Assembly: GCA_019633425.1 (NCBI GenBank)
Contig: WSUB01000069.1
Location: forward strand, 124,001-188,000
Source: Tulasnella sp. 424
Lineage: Eukaryota; Basidiomycota; Agaricomycetes; Cantharellales; Tulasnellaceae
DNA length: 64,000 nt
Direction of reading: 5' to 3'
This document shows positions 15,300-27,677 of the stretch, piece after piece. How positions within the stretch are numbered: the first letter of the stretch is position 1; each line of letters begins with the position of its first letter. The position numbers were made by a program, and so were the translations under genes. Below the pieces are notes generated by a model. The model saw only the letters and a list, made by a program, of their open reading frames with translations. It did not search any database and was not told where the DNA came from.

Positions 15300-16090
15300 G
15301 GTGTAGAAGCTCTTTGTGACTAGCTGAAGAAGTCTGATTTCTGTAAGGTGACAGAAACGCCTGGAGTGGTACACAGTTTGATTCGTAACGAGCAACAGCG
15401 GAAGGGTGTTAGGTGACGTCTGAGATCGAGATGGCGGTCTGAAATCGAACCAACGGGAGTGGACGGCGATAACGGCGGAGCGTGCCGGCGGCTCGGGAAC
15501 AATAACGTGGCAAAGCTTCCCAAACATCACCTAGACGCTTGAAGACTTCAGCTCGACTGTCCTCTACTCTGCGACTGGCTCCAAGCCCACATGCTTGAAT
15601 GTCTCTGAGTATCCCCCCGACCCACAGGCTCATCCTACGGCCTGGAGCCCTGCAATGCCCTCGAGGCCTACAAGTTTTAGCCAAAAAGATAGCACGCAAG
15701 CGTGGCGTACGATTTGCATATGTCCACGGGTGTTTTCTGACTGATATCTTGAATGACGTGCTTGGATGTCACCTCTCTGACCTGGTTATTCGGTCGAGCC
15801 ATTCTTGGACTACGGCAAAGTAGAGCGCTCTCGCTGAACTGCTACATCCCCAGTCCAAGGATTCCACTGACAATAAAAGACTGCGACCTTTGGGAATTTG
15901 TCTCTCGCTTTGTAACGTTGATCGTAATATGGCTCAGCCAAGAGGTCTGCGGAGAGGTCTCGGCCACACCGTGGTTCGAACCAACAGCCTGTCGAGCACG
16001 GCAGCCCAACCTCTGATGACGCGTTTATGTGATGACGTACACTGAATTACACCTTGCACAGTTCTGTGAGTAATGAAAGAGCTCTAATTG
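15300..16090. other. Intergenic, nothing recognised
   Basis: Several short open frames on both strands overlap each other. None has domain motifs, and splice sites do not join them. Taken as non-coding. Confidence 0.4.
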
Positions 16091-16117
16091 TGACTAAAGG
16101 GTCACGATCCTTAGTCA
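16091..16117. promoter_or_regulatory. Inverted pair of TGACTAA/TTAGTCA sites (AP-1/Yap1-like)
   Basis: TGACTAA at 16091-16097 and its complement TTAGTCA at 16111-16117 form a near-palindrome, 150 bp before the ATG of the NmrA-like reductase. TTAGTCA is a known recognition sequence of Yap1-type bZIP factors, which control oxidative-stress genes in fungi. Function here is inferred from the motif and its position. Confidence 0.4.
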
Positions 16118-16185
16118 AAGCGTCGCTGCGGAGCATCCCAAAGGGGACCCTTCTAAGAAAGGTTGTTCGACTTGAAGGAAGAAGG

Positions 16186-16191
16186 TATAAG
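16186..16191 (+). promoter_or_regulatory. Possible TATA box of the NmrA-like gene
   Basis: TATAAG about 80 bp before the ATG at 16267, downstream of the bZIP-like inverted pair. Confidence 0.45.
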
Positions 16192-16266
16192 TCTAAGGCA
16201 ACAGTCCGACGATTATTCGAACCATCTCTCGATCTCAGCAGTTTTCTCGTATTCTTTGCAAACACA

Positions 16267-17522
16267 ATGGCTCCCAGCGCAATCAACGTTGTCGTCGCAG
16301 GTGGAACAGGTCACTTAGGTACGGCATGCCAGACTTGGATTTCGTCTCCCCGTGGTTCTGATTAACTGTGACATAGGCAAGCTTATTTCCAAGACTTTGC
16401 TGTCCCCAGTATACCGCCCAAGTCAAGTCAACCGAGTGGTTGTCCTGTCTCGAGACGATTCCTCGCCCGTCGCCCAAGAACTCAAGGCACTCGGCGCAGA
16501 AATCCACACTGGACCCGTAACAGCAGATACTCTTAAGGGTATAGATGTTGTAATCAATGCGTGGGGTTTCATGGTTCCGGGAGACATCAAGAACGCCTTG
16601 GTCAGGGCTGCTGTGGAAGCTGGCGTGAAGGTCTACTTCCCCAGCGAATTTGGAGTGTAAGTTTGCCCGGTCCCAGCACCCTCATCCACACGGTTTACCG
16701 TGGTGTTAACTATGTACTGCGAGCAGTGATCCTCATTCACTCGACATCGAAGCCAAGATATTCGAAAGCAAAGTCACGCAAACCAACTACGCCCGTGAAG
16801 TCGGTAAGGGCAAACTCAAAGTCATCGAGCTCTACATTGGAGGCTTTTTGGGTCAAGTCGGTCTATATGCGGTAGGTTCTTCCTGCAAGGGTGATACCCG
16901 ACTCCTAGAGGATTCGTCAGACTGATCGGAGTTGAACGGAACGATAGCCTGGGATCGGCATAGACGTTGCAAACAAGACCGTCACCTCGGTTGGCGAAGG
17001 CTCTGCCACAGTTCCCGCCACCTTCACTTCCGAAAGGGATATTGCCTACTCAGCCGTTCGTTTGGCTATTCTCGCCGCTCAGGTAAATGGGTCAACTCGA
17101 TTGTTGATTGGTAAGATGAGACTTATCGTTTGTTATAGGATCCTTCGTCCGTCGCGGACCAGGTCCGTATTAGCGGCACGAGTGCTTCGTGGTCTCACTG
17201 GGCCGAACTCTTGAGCAAGGAAGTTGGTGCAAATATTGAGGTGAAGGAGATCAGTGACGCCCCGTTCAGGGAGAAAATTGAGAAGGAGGGAGACTTCATT
17301 GCCGCCTTGAGGTACGCAAACTTCTAGTGTACTGCACATCCACCCCGGTATTGATCACCCTGTCTCTTGTGTCCGCCTGGGAACAGATATGGCTATGGCA
17401 AAGGCCATGTCGACTTGACAACTGGTGCAGCGAATGAACTGGTCAATCCCGGACAAGAGTTGTGGAAATGGGAGACGGTGGAGGAATACGTGAAGAAAAC
17501 AAAGGGTCTCACCGCTGCTTAA
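16267..17522 (+). CDS. NmrA-like / isoflavone reductase-like NAD(P)-binding protein
   Basis: A short-chain reductase-fold protein of the NmrA/PCBER group. Six exons (16267-16318, 16377-16656, 16727-16871, 16948-17082, 17139-17311, 17387-17522) total 307 codons, a usual length for the family. The N-terminus is a beta strand followed by the dinucleotide loop VVAGGTGHLGKLI (GxxGxxG). The motif KVYFPSEFGV is the family's FPSEFG signature. Later blocks ERDIAYSAVRLAILAAQDP and WETVEEYVKKTKGL also fit the family. There is no signal peptide, so it is cytosolic. Members either reduce phenylpropanoid-like substrates or act as redox sensors binding NAD(P) without catalysis; the sequence alone does not decide. 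The upstream Yap1-like sites suggest a link to redox stress. Confidence 0.88.
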
Positions 17523-18235
17523 GCTCTCTACAGAAAATGGATGTACCTACATGAAATGATATTGATGTCTCATTTGGCGCGTTCCCGCGATGACGTCTTT
17601 CCAAGAAAAAGAAACGGCGTATATCATACCTAAGGCCGAATGCATGCTGAGACCCTCTCAAGACTGGTCTAAGTATCGAGGGGTCCGTCATTTAGTTCGA
17701 TCCAGTGATTGGTCTTGGGCTCAGGGGATCTTTGAGGCTAAGCGACGCTGGCTGGAAGTTCACCTTCTGAAGTCCAGACGTTGGGGTCGTAGAGAGAAGT
17801 CCTTGCGGCTCAAAGTCATTGCTCTCGATATTGCATGATCGGGTTACCGCCATGCGTTCGGTGGGGAACCCCGTGTCGGACGGACTCTCCTCCGATTGGT
17901 TGCCAGGTCCTCTCGCCCTATCTCAGAGTGGGATGAAATATTTAAGCGTATATAAGCAGAATATACAGTTAATTTCAATGTCCTGAGATGAGATCCACTA
18001 GGAGTCCTCGGCGTTGACCGGTAAATGTCCGAAGCTTCTATTCAACCCGTGAGAGGTACCTCCTTCCCTTTCCTCCACCTTCCGAGAAGCAAACGAGGTA
18101 GGCGAGACTACAAAAAGGGTGTAGTTTAGATATGAGTTCCAAAAGCGGGGTTAATGAGGATTCGGGCAGGTACATACCTGGTGCCAGGGTCACAGGACTG
18201 GCATACTACGCAGTCGAGTCCGGACGCCTATCTGG
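17523..18235. other. Intergenic between convergent genes
   Basis: Holds the 3' ends of the NmrA-like gene (plus) and F-box gene (minus). An open frame at 17590-17838 (plus) has no recognisable motif and no plausible splice partners. AT-rich around 17930-17990. Confidence 0.4.
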
Positions 18236-19382
18236 TCAACCTCCCCAGTTGGTTGGCAAATCACGCTTAGCAACACTTGAGCTTTCATCCCAAATCTTCT
18301 GCATCTCGTCGAAGTCCTGGAGCACCGTCGAATCCCGCCAGGTTGACTGTCGAGCTCCACCCTGATCTTCGTCAGCCATGCTGAACACATCGAACCTCCT
18401 CCCAATACGAGTGATCCAGACACCCGCACGATCAACAAGTCTCCATCCTTCGTCCGCAAGCCCAAGAGAAATGCAATGGACGTGAGGAGCCGAGAGGTAG
18501 ATTCGGCGGACCATGGCGCGTTCCTCAGGAAGGGTCGGAGAGTACTGTGGGAGGATTCGTAGGGATTTGAGTGATGGAATGTGAGGAATAGAATTGCATA
18601 TGGCCGTTAAATCGTCCTGTCATGGGAACCAGGGGGTCAAGCGGTGTTAAAATCTCGGTGTGAACGCCTCCTACCTCTTCGATTTCTTCGAGAACTTCAA
18701 TACTGAGAGTAGTGAGGTTGGGGAAACCCTGAGCTATGTCCATCATGTAATCTCTCCAGTCATTGTCCTTCAATTGCAGACTGAGATGAACCATTGTGCT
18801 CCGGTGCGGGATAGTCAACGGGATGACTGTCTCCAACAAGGTTGGTGTATCAATCGCGTAGTCCGACACCTTCAATGCCCACAGAACCCCTGAATTGGAC
18901 ATTCGCGACAGTGCTGTTGGAGGCCCTCGAAAGTACTTCAGCTTTGGGAAAGCAACTCCCTCAAAAATCCAGACGTCCTCCGAATTCATCGACAACATCA
19001 CCAACTCCTCCAAGTCCACCATATATGGGAACGTTTGGTAATATTCCTCGAGACAAGATGCCATTGGTCTTGGTAAGAAGACCTCAAAGGAACGCACCGC
19101 AGCAGCAGCAGCGGGTCTTGAGCGAATGGTCCGCAGGCACCCAATGCATGCACAGTCTTGCGACGACGTGCAGTCGAATGAGATATCGCGGTAAAGAACC
19201 TTTTCTACAATTTCGCGAAACTCTGAACTAACGATGAGGAGTGTGAGAAGATCGGTCGTGGTGTCGATATGGTTGATGATGAGGGATTTGATTTCGTTGG
19301 GGAGAGTCGGTGGGGTAGTGAGGAGCGGGGCCCCCCCTTCTACTTGCATTTTTCGGTGGAAGTGGAGATGAGCTTGCTGCAA
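18236..19382 (-). CDS. F-box-like protein
   Basis: Likely substrate-recognition subunit of an SCF ubiquitin ligase. Two exons, 19382-18675 and 18616-18236, flank a 58-nt intron (18674-18617, GTAGGA...CAG). Together they give 363 codons. Skipping this intron ends the first frame early, whereas splicing gives DDLTAICNSIPHIPSLKSL and a continuous C-terminus. The F-box-like start is LPNEIKSLIINHIDTTTD followed by LLIVSSEFREIVEKVLYRDI, the usual pattern for the many expanded basidiomycete F-box proteins. The remainder is leucine-rich and repeat-like (FPKLKYFRGPP, FPNLTTLSIEV). The start at 19382 is the first ATG; a later Met (MQVEGG) is also possible. The target is unknown. Confidence 0.75.
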
Positions 19383-22300
19383 GTGTAGGTGAAAAACATG
19401 CCGACGAGATTGCTGAAGGGACCTGCTTTTGAGCTGCTGCCGAGGAGATCGGGCTGCAAGGCCTGAACTCCAGCTCGATCAAAATTCCTGACTTTTAAAA
19501 GTGCCAGAAAAGGATAAGTTCGAAAATCGGTTAATGGGCGCTGAGCACGTGCTTGGAAAGGTGAAGTGTCGAAGACTTAGTGGGCGTGGGCTGAGTGAGA
19601 CATAGACCCCTGTGCCCGTCGGCACCGGCCGAAGTCTGGCCGGATATGGAGTCTTCCAGTTCCGACGTGACCGAGAACACCTTTGCGGATGGATACCGGA
19701 TCCAGACACTCCACCAGCCAAATCTCACTGTGTCCGCGAGGATAGTATACCTCAAAAAGGCTGCTGGAAAAGCTAGACGATCCGTTGCTAACCAAGTAGA
19801 CCTCGGAAGGTGCAAGAGATTACCATCAGTAGGAAATAGAAGGGAAGGCGGAGCAGAAGCAGCACAAGCTGCCACATTGCCGCAAGTCTACACATACGTC
19901 GTCCCAATGTAGTTTGCACGGCAGGCTATGGACCAAGTTCCCCGTTCGAGACGGATGGGTGTTTATTGGCTTATTGACCACTAGGAGTTGGCCGCGCGCG
20001 ACGGAGATCCGAATGTCTACCAGAAACTAGAGCGATAAACAGAGCTTCTAGGAGGGATTTAACCTTTGCTCTTGAAGGTATGCATGGCCTTGAAGACGGG
20101 GTTGGCTACATGCTGTAAATGAAATAACAAGGCTAGGTCTAATCAGCACAAACTTTTTGCCACGCTCCACGTCGGTCAGTCATTCCGAATAAATATCACC
20201 ACCCTTAGTATGACGTTGAGGCATCGTTTGATTCGGGTTGGTGTCGAACTCCCATCTCCTCGATCCCTGCAGCGGGTCGTTGAAGGTGTGCGAAAGCTTT
20301 CTAAGGGAGCAGACATATGCATGGGAATTCTGCGCCTGTGCTTAATTATAATAGGCTCATTTTCCTGGTGTGTGTGTGTAGAGTTTGTGAAATGAGCGAA
20401 GCTTCAGCGAGTAGTAAGCGCGACGAGACATATGGGAATTAGTGGGATCAGAACACAAACATCGACGTGCGAATACGATTATGGCCTAGCCTGAAACGGT
20501 ATATTCCACAGTTTTAATACATATTATCTGCCTTCGAGATTATAAGTAGAAGACGTTCGGCTATGATCACACCCACCGAGTATGTATTTCCTCGAGGAAG
20601 AGGCTGTGTTGTTTCTTATCCTCGGTGCGGTTACAAGGCTTCGCGATTTCTAATGTTCGCACTTCGGCAAGTGTCCCTCCTAAGTTCAAATTCGTTTAAT
20701 TCCCTCATAAATGGCTCTTTTCAGTAGAATGTGCACGGCCTGGACCACCTTTCGGAGGCGGCACCGCGTTTTACCCCGCTAAAGCTCTTGTCCCAACTTT
20801 GTCGGGAACACCTGCAAACCCCAATCGTGGGGATGTTGCCAAACCGTACCTTCGGTCCCGCATCCTACCATTGAAGACATACCCGCTCGAGGTCATATCA
20901 TCTTACGGAAGCGGATGATAGAAAGACGGAGTCCTGGGCTCAGGTTAAGGGGCCCGAGTCCTCAGCACCCTGACCCAACCCCAACCTCGAAAGTCTAACC
21001 GAGGTTCACCACTACATGGTAGCCTTTTCCTATCAACTTTAAGTAGACTATCGCTGTCATTCAAGCGAAATACCAACCTCTTGGGACTTCGTGCCCAAGG
21101 CGCGTGAGCCGGCCCTTGCACGCGACGTCAGTCTCCTCCCCGTTGAACACTCCTCAACTCCCTCGGGTTTCCCAACTAAGTTTCTCGTTTGATACGAGTT
21201 AGAAAACTGCTTACTATTGGTATAGTGAACCATACCGCAGCGACTCTAGCAGCACCTTCTGTCCCTTGCCAATCCCTCCCTCGCCAATGAACGTGGTATC
21301 ACTTATCCCCTTTCTTGCTTTCTCGATGGCACTCGTCTAGGGCTACTCATTTATTGATTCATTCTCCTTCGATCTCTTCTCTTTCTAAGACGCTCCTTCT
21401 GGGATTCACGTTCGAATTCGATCGGAAGACCACATTTTCCGCCAGACCGCGGGGAACGGTTTCTACAGTCTTTCGGACTCTATAAAACGCTATTACTGTC
21501 AATAAGATGGCGTACCCGTGATTTCTGGCCGATTAGATCTCTAGCGTTGAGGAAACCCTTCGATGGCCCGTTTCCCGCAATAGCGTCTGTCTGAGAGTTA
21601 GCGACAGTACCAGCGGTTATACAAGGTCATCAATGTCTCGACTAAATAGTAACTACAAATAGGCGAGCGGTGCGCAAGCTCGTCCAACCTGAATAAGAGG
21701 CTTCGAGATAGAAAAACTATCCCTGAGGAGATGCGACCCATGAAGATATACGGACAAAAGCTTGTTCTCTAGTATCACTATACGAGCTACATAGACGCGC
21801 AATCCAACCAAGCCTAGCTCGCCCTCATTCTCCGCCCCATATTGGAACGGACAATGAGAGCTAAAACACTGGTGCTCTAGGGTGAAGAGTCTGAACAAGG
21901 CTCGCTCGCGCGATCGCCTCGCTGAATCATCATCTTTAGCGTGCGGACAATCTTTGCTCCTCCAGCGGATAAATTGGAATCGTTACTAATGTGCCGATTG
22001 GGCCTTGGGACTGGCATCAGGTACTGGGGGAGCCGGCTTGCAGCTCCCGCGACTGGATTTGGAAATCCTGTCTGCAGCGCTGACACATCAATACTATACT
22101 ATGTAGTCTTCAAAGGTATTAGATGCTTCTGTGACTCATAGAATCCCTCCACTCTCGGCGACAAAGAGCGACGAACGCGCTTGGAACATTGTTCAGTCAG
22201 GGTCCCGGCTCCGAATGTCTACTATATGACTCGACAATTCTCTCATTTCAGCGAGTGGCTGACAAAGACCACAGTCTTTATTTATCCGACGATTTCTTTT

Positions 22301-22565
22301 TGCAAGCTTGTCTGCATCATGCCAAGGAGACTCAAGCGGGCATAAATAGAACAGATGCTTTAACTTAGATATTGACAAAGGCGCGCACAGTTATCGAGAC
22401 AGGTCCGTATTCCTCACTATCCCATATGTGTTTACTAATCACGACACCATTCAGTGCACTCATATTTCCATCAGTGATCGATCGTTCAGCCATCTTCCGC
22501 TATCAGTTCGTCCTCTGATTTCGTACGCACCGAATTTGCTGCTGACCTTTCTAATGGCGTAGCCA
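19383..22565. other. 3.2 kb gene-poor interval
   Basis: Only short, overlapping frames (for example 19595-19912 plus, 21653-21898 minus) without motifs. I could not assemble exons into a gene or recognise a transposon. Bases 20640-21500 may be old repeat or decayed gene sequence, but I have no positive evidence. The last 180 bases form the promoter of the DUF899 gene. Confidence 0.4.
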
Positions 22566-23361
22566 ATGTCTCTGCCCCATCAAGTTGTCTCTCCTGCCGA
22601 ATGGCTTGAAGCTCGTAAAGCGCTTCTAGTCAAAGAGAAAGAACTCACTCGTCTGTCCGACGAAATAGCCAAGCAACGTCAGGCGCTTCCTTGGGAAGAA
22701 GTAACTAAGACCTACATCTTCGACGGTCCCAACGGCAAAGAATCTCTATCCGACCTCTTCAAGGACAAGTCTCAGCTCATCATCTATCACTTCATGTTTG
22801 GTCCCAACTCCGATGCGGGCTGTACGGGCTGCTCTTTCCTCGGCGACCATCACAATGGAACCGACGTCCACTTGGAACAACGCGACACAACATGGGTCGC
22901 GGTCTCCCGAGCCCCGTACGAAAAGTTATCCAAGTACAAGGAGCGGATGGGATGGACCTGGAAGTGGGTCTCCGCTGACGGGAACGATTTCCCTGGGGAT
23001 ATGAACGTCTCCTTCAGCGACCCGCCAAGCGGTAACGAGATGTACAATTACGGAACACCGAAGTTCATCGTACCCGATCTTCCTGGCCTCAGCGTCTTCT
23101 TCAAGGATAATGAAACGGGGAGGATTTATCACACCTACTCGACGTACGCGAGAGGAACGGACGTCTTGCTCGGAACGCATCAAGTGTTGGATTTCACTCC
23201 GAAGGGCAGGGACGACGAGCAGTTTGGTCCAAACAGACTGTCTTGGGCGAGAAGGCATGACGAGTATGGGAAGGAAGGAGACTGGTGAGCTACCTTATCC
23301 TGCTACATTATTCCGATCTGTTCCTGACGTCGACTCTAGCTGCTCCGGCACGGCTTGGTAG
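22566..23361 (+). CDS. DUF899 thioredoxin-like protein, copy 1
   Basis: Member of the DUF899 family (AhpC/TSA-like thioredoxin fold), function not established. Two exons, 22566-23284 and 23340-23361, give 246 residues. The first exon alone would end GKEGDW at an in-frame TGA inside the intron. Splicing the 55-nt intron replaces this with a short tail DCCSGTAW. The same splice is possible in copy 2, which supports it. Key segments: VSPAEWLEARKALLVKEKEL at the N-terminus, LIIYHFMFGPNSDAGCTGCS with a CxxC-type motif, HLEQRDTTWVAVSRAPYEKL, and WKWVSADGNDFPGDMNV. There is no signal peptide. The CTGC pair suggests redox chemistry, unproven. Confidence 0.85.
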
Positions 23362-24541
23362 ACGTGCATCGTCGTGCGTTCATCAGCTTAACGACACGTT
23401 TTCGTGACAACTAGTTGTATACCGAAATATTTTGATTTCTATCCAATTTTTCATCGATGATTCTTAAGGCGTACCACAGTGTGCTCTTCTGCATGGGGTT
23501 ACCGGCATACAGTGACAGTGTAAATGATTTGCTTTCTTGTACTCCACTCAGGAGACATCCCCATCCGCTACTGAAGATCTTGTTTGGTCAATGTTAGACT
23601 CCAATGTCTCGTGCTGCTGAGCCTATGCAAGTTGTTCCGTAAGTTCCGTTCTCGCACATTCATAGACATGACGCTCTGGCGTTTCACACATCAAGGAGGT
23701 TATGAATGGGATCATGCCCTCGAACCCCGGGGCGCAAACCAATGTTTATTCAGCAAGGAAAATGACGGCGGTAGGGCTACTCGACGCCTCAACTCCAGAG
23801 CGCCACCCGTTTTTGAGGACTCCGACGTCACGTGGTCGTGGCCGCTGCGGAAACTGATCCAGTGACCAAGCTGAGACGACCTCTCCGCCCGCTCCAATCC
23901 TTGGAAGAATGTGCCATGCCAAAGTGGTCGAGGTTTCAAATGAAATTAGATACGAGTGGAGTCGGCTTGAATACTCCGGGGAGCCCCAATCATATCCACA
24001 TCCACTCGCTTACGCACCACAAGTCATCGTGGTCCATAACAGGCAACCTCCGAGGACACGGGGCTACTATGACTCATGTACTTGCTCTTTTTCCAGCACG
24101 ATGTTGGTAAGCAAAACGCCTTGTAGCATTGTTCGTCGAGGTCGATCAGGGTTTGTCGGACCCGGAGCTGCGAAATGACTCCTGGACTAACCTATTAGGG
24201 AACTAGCCGCTTCTCAAGGCCGATGCTGTTGTTGGCTCGGGCGGATTTCATTGCGGCCTTCCATACTGATCGGATGTTTTCCAAGAGACCAGGATATTGT
24301 ATAAAAAGGACAACGGTTCGACTGTAGGCCCGCCCGGTCACCCTCTCTAGTAAGCATTCTTCTAGGTCTGGATCGTAATTACTCAATTAATCCCCGCTCT
24401 CTCCCAGGTTTCTCGACCCCGAAGCGATATCCCCGTAGTTGTCCACCGACTTCTCCACCGCTCCAATTCAGTTGATCGTCAGTGTCCGTGTTTTTCACTC
24501 TTGGTTACGGAGAGTTGCTCACCCTGCAATCAAATGTGCAG
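23362..24541. other. Intergenic between DUF899 copies
   Basis: No gene seen. Frames at 23584-23865 and 23832-24110 have no motifs. The final 100 bases before 24542 are the promoter region of copy 2. An in-frame ATG at 24482 would extend copy 2 by 20 residues, but copy 1 has no such extension. Confidence 0.45.
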
Positions 24542-25352
24542 ATGCCTCTGTCCAACAAGACCGTCTCTCCTGCCGAATGGCTTGAAGCCCGCAAAGCCCT
24601 TCTAGTAAAAGAAAAGGAACTCACTCGCCTGTCCGACGAAATCGCCAAGCAGCGCCGAGCCCTTCCTTGGGAAGAAGTAACCAAAGATTACGTCTTCGAT
24701 GGTGCCAACGGCAAAGAAACCCTTTCGGATCTCTTCAAGAACAAGTCGCAACTTATCGTTTATCACTTTATGCTCGGTCCGGATGACGACGCTGGTTGCA
24801 CTGGCTGCTCCTTCATCGGCGATCATCATAATGGAACAGATGCCCATTTGGAGCAACGTGATACCACTTGGGTCGCCATCTCTCGGGCCCCATATGAAAA
24901 GTTGGCCAAGTACAAGGAGCGCATGGGCTGGACTTGGAAGTGGGTTTCGGCTGACGGGAACAGCTTCCCCGAAGACATGAACGTCTTCTTCAGCGACCCT
25001 CTTACTGGAACCGAGACATACAACTACGCAACAACCAACTTCTCCAGCGGAGATTGGCCCGGTCTCAGCGTCTTCTACAAGGACAAGGATACGGGGAAGA
25101 TCTACCATACCTATTCCACCTACGCGAGGGGGCTGGAGGTCTTGGTAGGGACACTCAAAGAGCTGGACTTTACGCCAAAGGGTAGGGACGAAGAACAGCT
25201 CGGACGGAACAAGATGGCTTGGGTAAAGAGGCATGATGAGTATGAAACCGAAGGAGATTGGTGAGCGTCCTCTGGACATTGACCTTTTGCCGCCGTCTGA
25301 CTGTTACGCCAGTTGCTCCAGCGGCAAAGCTAGTGCCACCCTCGCTGCTTGA
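24542..25352 (+). CDS. DUF899 thioredoxin-like protein, copy 2
   Basis: Tandem paralogue of the gene at 22566, about 2 kb downstream in the same direction. Exons 24542-25260 and 25313-25352 give 252 residues. The 52-nt intron (GTGAGC...CCAG) sits at the identical position and phase as in copy 1 and yields the tail DCCSSGKASATLAA. The CxxC-type motif is kept (DDAGCTGCSFIGDHH). The two proteins are highly similar through the body and diverge near GTETYNYATTNF and at the tail. I chose the ATG at 24542 because its N-terminus (MPLSNKTVSPAEW) aligns with copy 1. The duplication includes little flanking DNA, unlike the lipase pair, so it may be older. Confidence 0.85.
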
Positions 25353-26495
25353 GATGATCCGGGAAGATAGCTGGTAAGCTTTCGTTGCTCGAGTTGCCCC
25401 AGAGACCAGTTCCAGACTTACGCAAATCCACCTCGACAGGCGAAACGTTATGATTTTCTTGCTTTTCCATTAATTTTCCATTAATTTCTCCATTAGTCGT
25501 GTCGATATTCCGTTCACTACCTTTTGAGTTACTGAATGGTGCAGTAAGCCCGTGGGCAGAACCGAATAAACTCAAGTTCGACTTCCTTGACGCATTTTGG
25601 CCATTACCGTCAGTGAATTAAGTATAAGATCCCACCCCTAAAGTCGGTGCCTGGCTGCCCCGGTTCTGTGAGAAACAAAGTTCGGCAGCCGTCAAGCATG
25701 CCTCAGTCATTGGCGCTTGGCACGCGAAGAGAAGCTGTCATGGCCATTCTTCGGAGTCTCATCAACAGGTCGTAAGGTATCCGCCCTATGTATAAAAGTT
25801 GACAATCCGCCTCGGGAGCATGTGCAACAAGCTTCCACCAATGAATCTGCTTAGCCGGGCTTACGAACAATCCGTTCCGGTCGGACTGGCGATGAATGGA
25901 CTCCAAGAACTCAATGGCGTCCTTGGTGGGCAGGGTGTGTGAGACTAAGTAACATCGATTAGGTGTCAAGCACCACTTTCCTCCGACGTCAGCAACCCTC
26001 TTGCTCTGCTATATATCTAAAAGCCGCCGTACTAACCTGGCAAAAGTCGGGACTGATACGTTATTCTCCCTTGATCATGATTTGCACTTGTGCTACACCA
26101 ACATCGATTTGACCAATGAGTGCTCCGAATGACCCGAATCAAAACTACCTTGTGGCCAGTTGAGCGCCAAAAACAATCACTCTAGAACCTAATTGCCTAC
26201 CTAAACGGCATTCAGTGTGGGGTGATTTTTTCTGACGATTCTAATTCCCCTGCCCCTTGTTCCACCTGCTTCTGAATGTCTGCGGTCCGTACCTGAAGGA
26301 CCAGTGCACTCTGTTTGGCGATGCTTCTCTTTGGATCCATACCAAGACTGGGGTCCCAATTCGGGGAACCTATCTTTAGTTCTCTCCTTGAGTTCAAAAA
26401 CCCGCAGTGCCGGGGTCATGCCTCTGGGATATTTAAACGACGTCTATTCCACTTCCATTCGACAGTATCTCTCAACGCCCTAACCCCTATAAGAT
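25353..26495. other. Intergenic upstream of the CBM1 pair
   Basis: No convincing exon. A minus-strand frame at 25703-25969 has no motif. Bases 26430-26495 should hold the promoter and 5' UTR of the first CBM1 gene. 'atatttaaac' near 26430 is a possible TATA-like element, 66 bp before the ATG. Confidence 0.4.
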
Positions 26496-27003
26496 ATGAA
26501 GCTCTCTCTCACTCTTCTCGCAATTGCTGGGATAGCTTCCCAAGCCAACGCGGTGGTTCAGTTCGGACAGTGTGGGTGTTGTCTTCTTTGAGACCCAAAT
26601 CCCTGCTGAGAGTTTGCTTGCTATTTCAAGGTGGTGGGATTGGGTATACTGGACCTACAGTATGCGACCCTTGCCTGACTTGTACCTTTCAAAACCAATG
26701 TAAGAGTCTTGCTCGAGGCCGTGGAGCTTAGCTGATCCCGCTTACTTCATCCTTTAGATTGTAAGTCTGATGCACTTGATTAATGAGGTGGCCGTTAGCT
26801 CAGATACTACTTTGCCGGAAATTTCAGATTCGTTCTGGTGAGAGTTGCTCGATATACCCTGACGATAGCGCCAACTGAACTACCCCTTCGCAAGTATTAA
26901 AGCTTCGACTAGTCCGTGTACTGCCGCGGTTACACACACCGTGACCGGGACCACCGTTTGCCCCTATGTATCCGTCTACACGTCTTACACGACAGTTCTG
27001 TAA
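26496..27003 (+). CDS. Small secreted CBM1 protein, copy 1 (with a 3-nt exon)
   Basis: A predicted secreted cellulose-binding protein of only 88 residues with no catalytic domain. Exons: 26496-26571, 26631-26699, 26758-26760, 26828-26837, 26895-27003, summing to 89 codons with stop. Signal peptide: MKLSLTLLAIAGIASQANA. The CBM1 core reads FGQCGGIGYTGPTVC, then LTCTFQNQ, then YYSFC, matching the family pattern including the aromatic residues (Y, YY) and four cysteines; one extra Cys lies in DPC. The 3-nt exon ATT at 26758 has a perfect acceptor before it and GTAAGT after it and supplies the conserved second Tyr. A 38-residue Thr/Val-rich tail follows (TVTGTTVCPYVSVYTSYTTV), similar in style to the neighbour's tail. 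It could be a wall-associated or plant-interaction protein. Confidence 0.75.
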
Positions 27004-27677
27004 CATCGACCATCAAAGTTGACCCGGCAACGGAGATAATTACCGTTACTGCTTTGCCAACGGTCTAATCGGCCCGTCTCAAATGTGTATATACGACGTT
27101 CAACGTCATCGTGATTTCTGCCCAAGTGATTGTAATGAACAAACGGAATTTAGATGGACTCTTTTACCGTGGAAGACTTAAGTGCACCCTCTCAACAATC
27201 TCAAATTCCCGGATGACTACCCAAATGCGATCTACTTCCTAACTTACCCAATACATTCCTTGGGTGCCTGAATAATGGCAAGAAGTTCTTCGAGACCATG
27301 GTTCGTTGAACCGCCGGACTGTCACCGAACAGCGCCGCCGGTGAGGTTTCTAGGTTTGATCTATCTCATGGGGCACCGAAAAGAAGTCTTGCCCCCCTGA
27401 TACCGACCTGAATCTTAGCCACGGCACGACGAAAATGCTTCTCTGAGCCTTCTTACTCTTGGCACAACTTAATCTACTTCGGTTGTACGCTAGCCGAAAG
27501 ACCAACTGGATAGGGGAGCCTATCTACGATTCCACGCCAAGATCTACAAATTTGACAAGTATGTTAATAATAGAGTGTCCTGAGAGAGGAACCGTATAGC
27601 CGGAAATTCTGGGAGAGACCCAGACTATTTATAGGGTGATTGCACGCCCCCCGCTATATTTCCATACGGTCAACATC
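27004..27677. other. Intergenic between CBM1 copies
   Basis: No exon seen. 'ctatttatag' near 27626, about 50 bp before the next ATG, could be the TATA region of copy 2. Confidence 0.4.

Noticed and set aside
15950..16015. TTCGAA-containing segment resembling a tRNA T-loop (gtggttcgaaccaac)
   Set aside because: No matching acceptor stem, D-arm or anticodon arm at the right spacing.
19595..19912. 105-codon plus-strand frame upstream of the F-box gene
   Set aside because: Overlaps open minus-strand frames, no motif, no exon partners.
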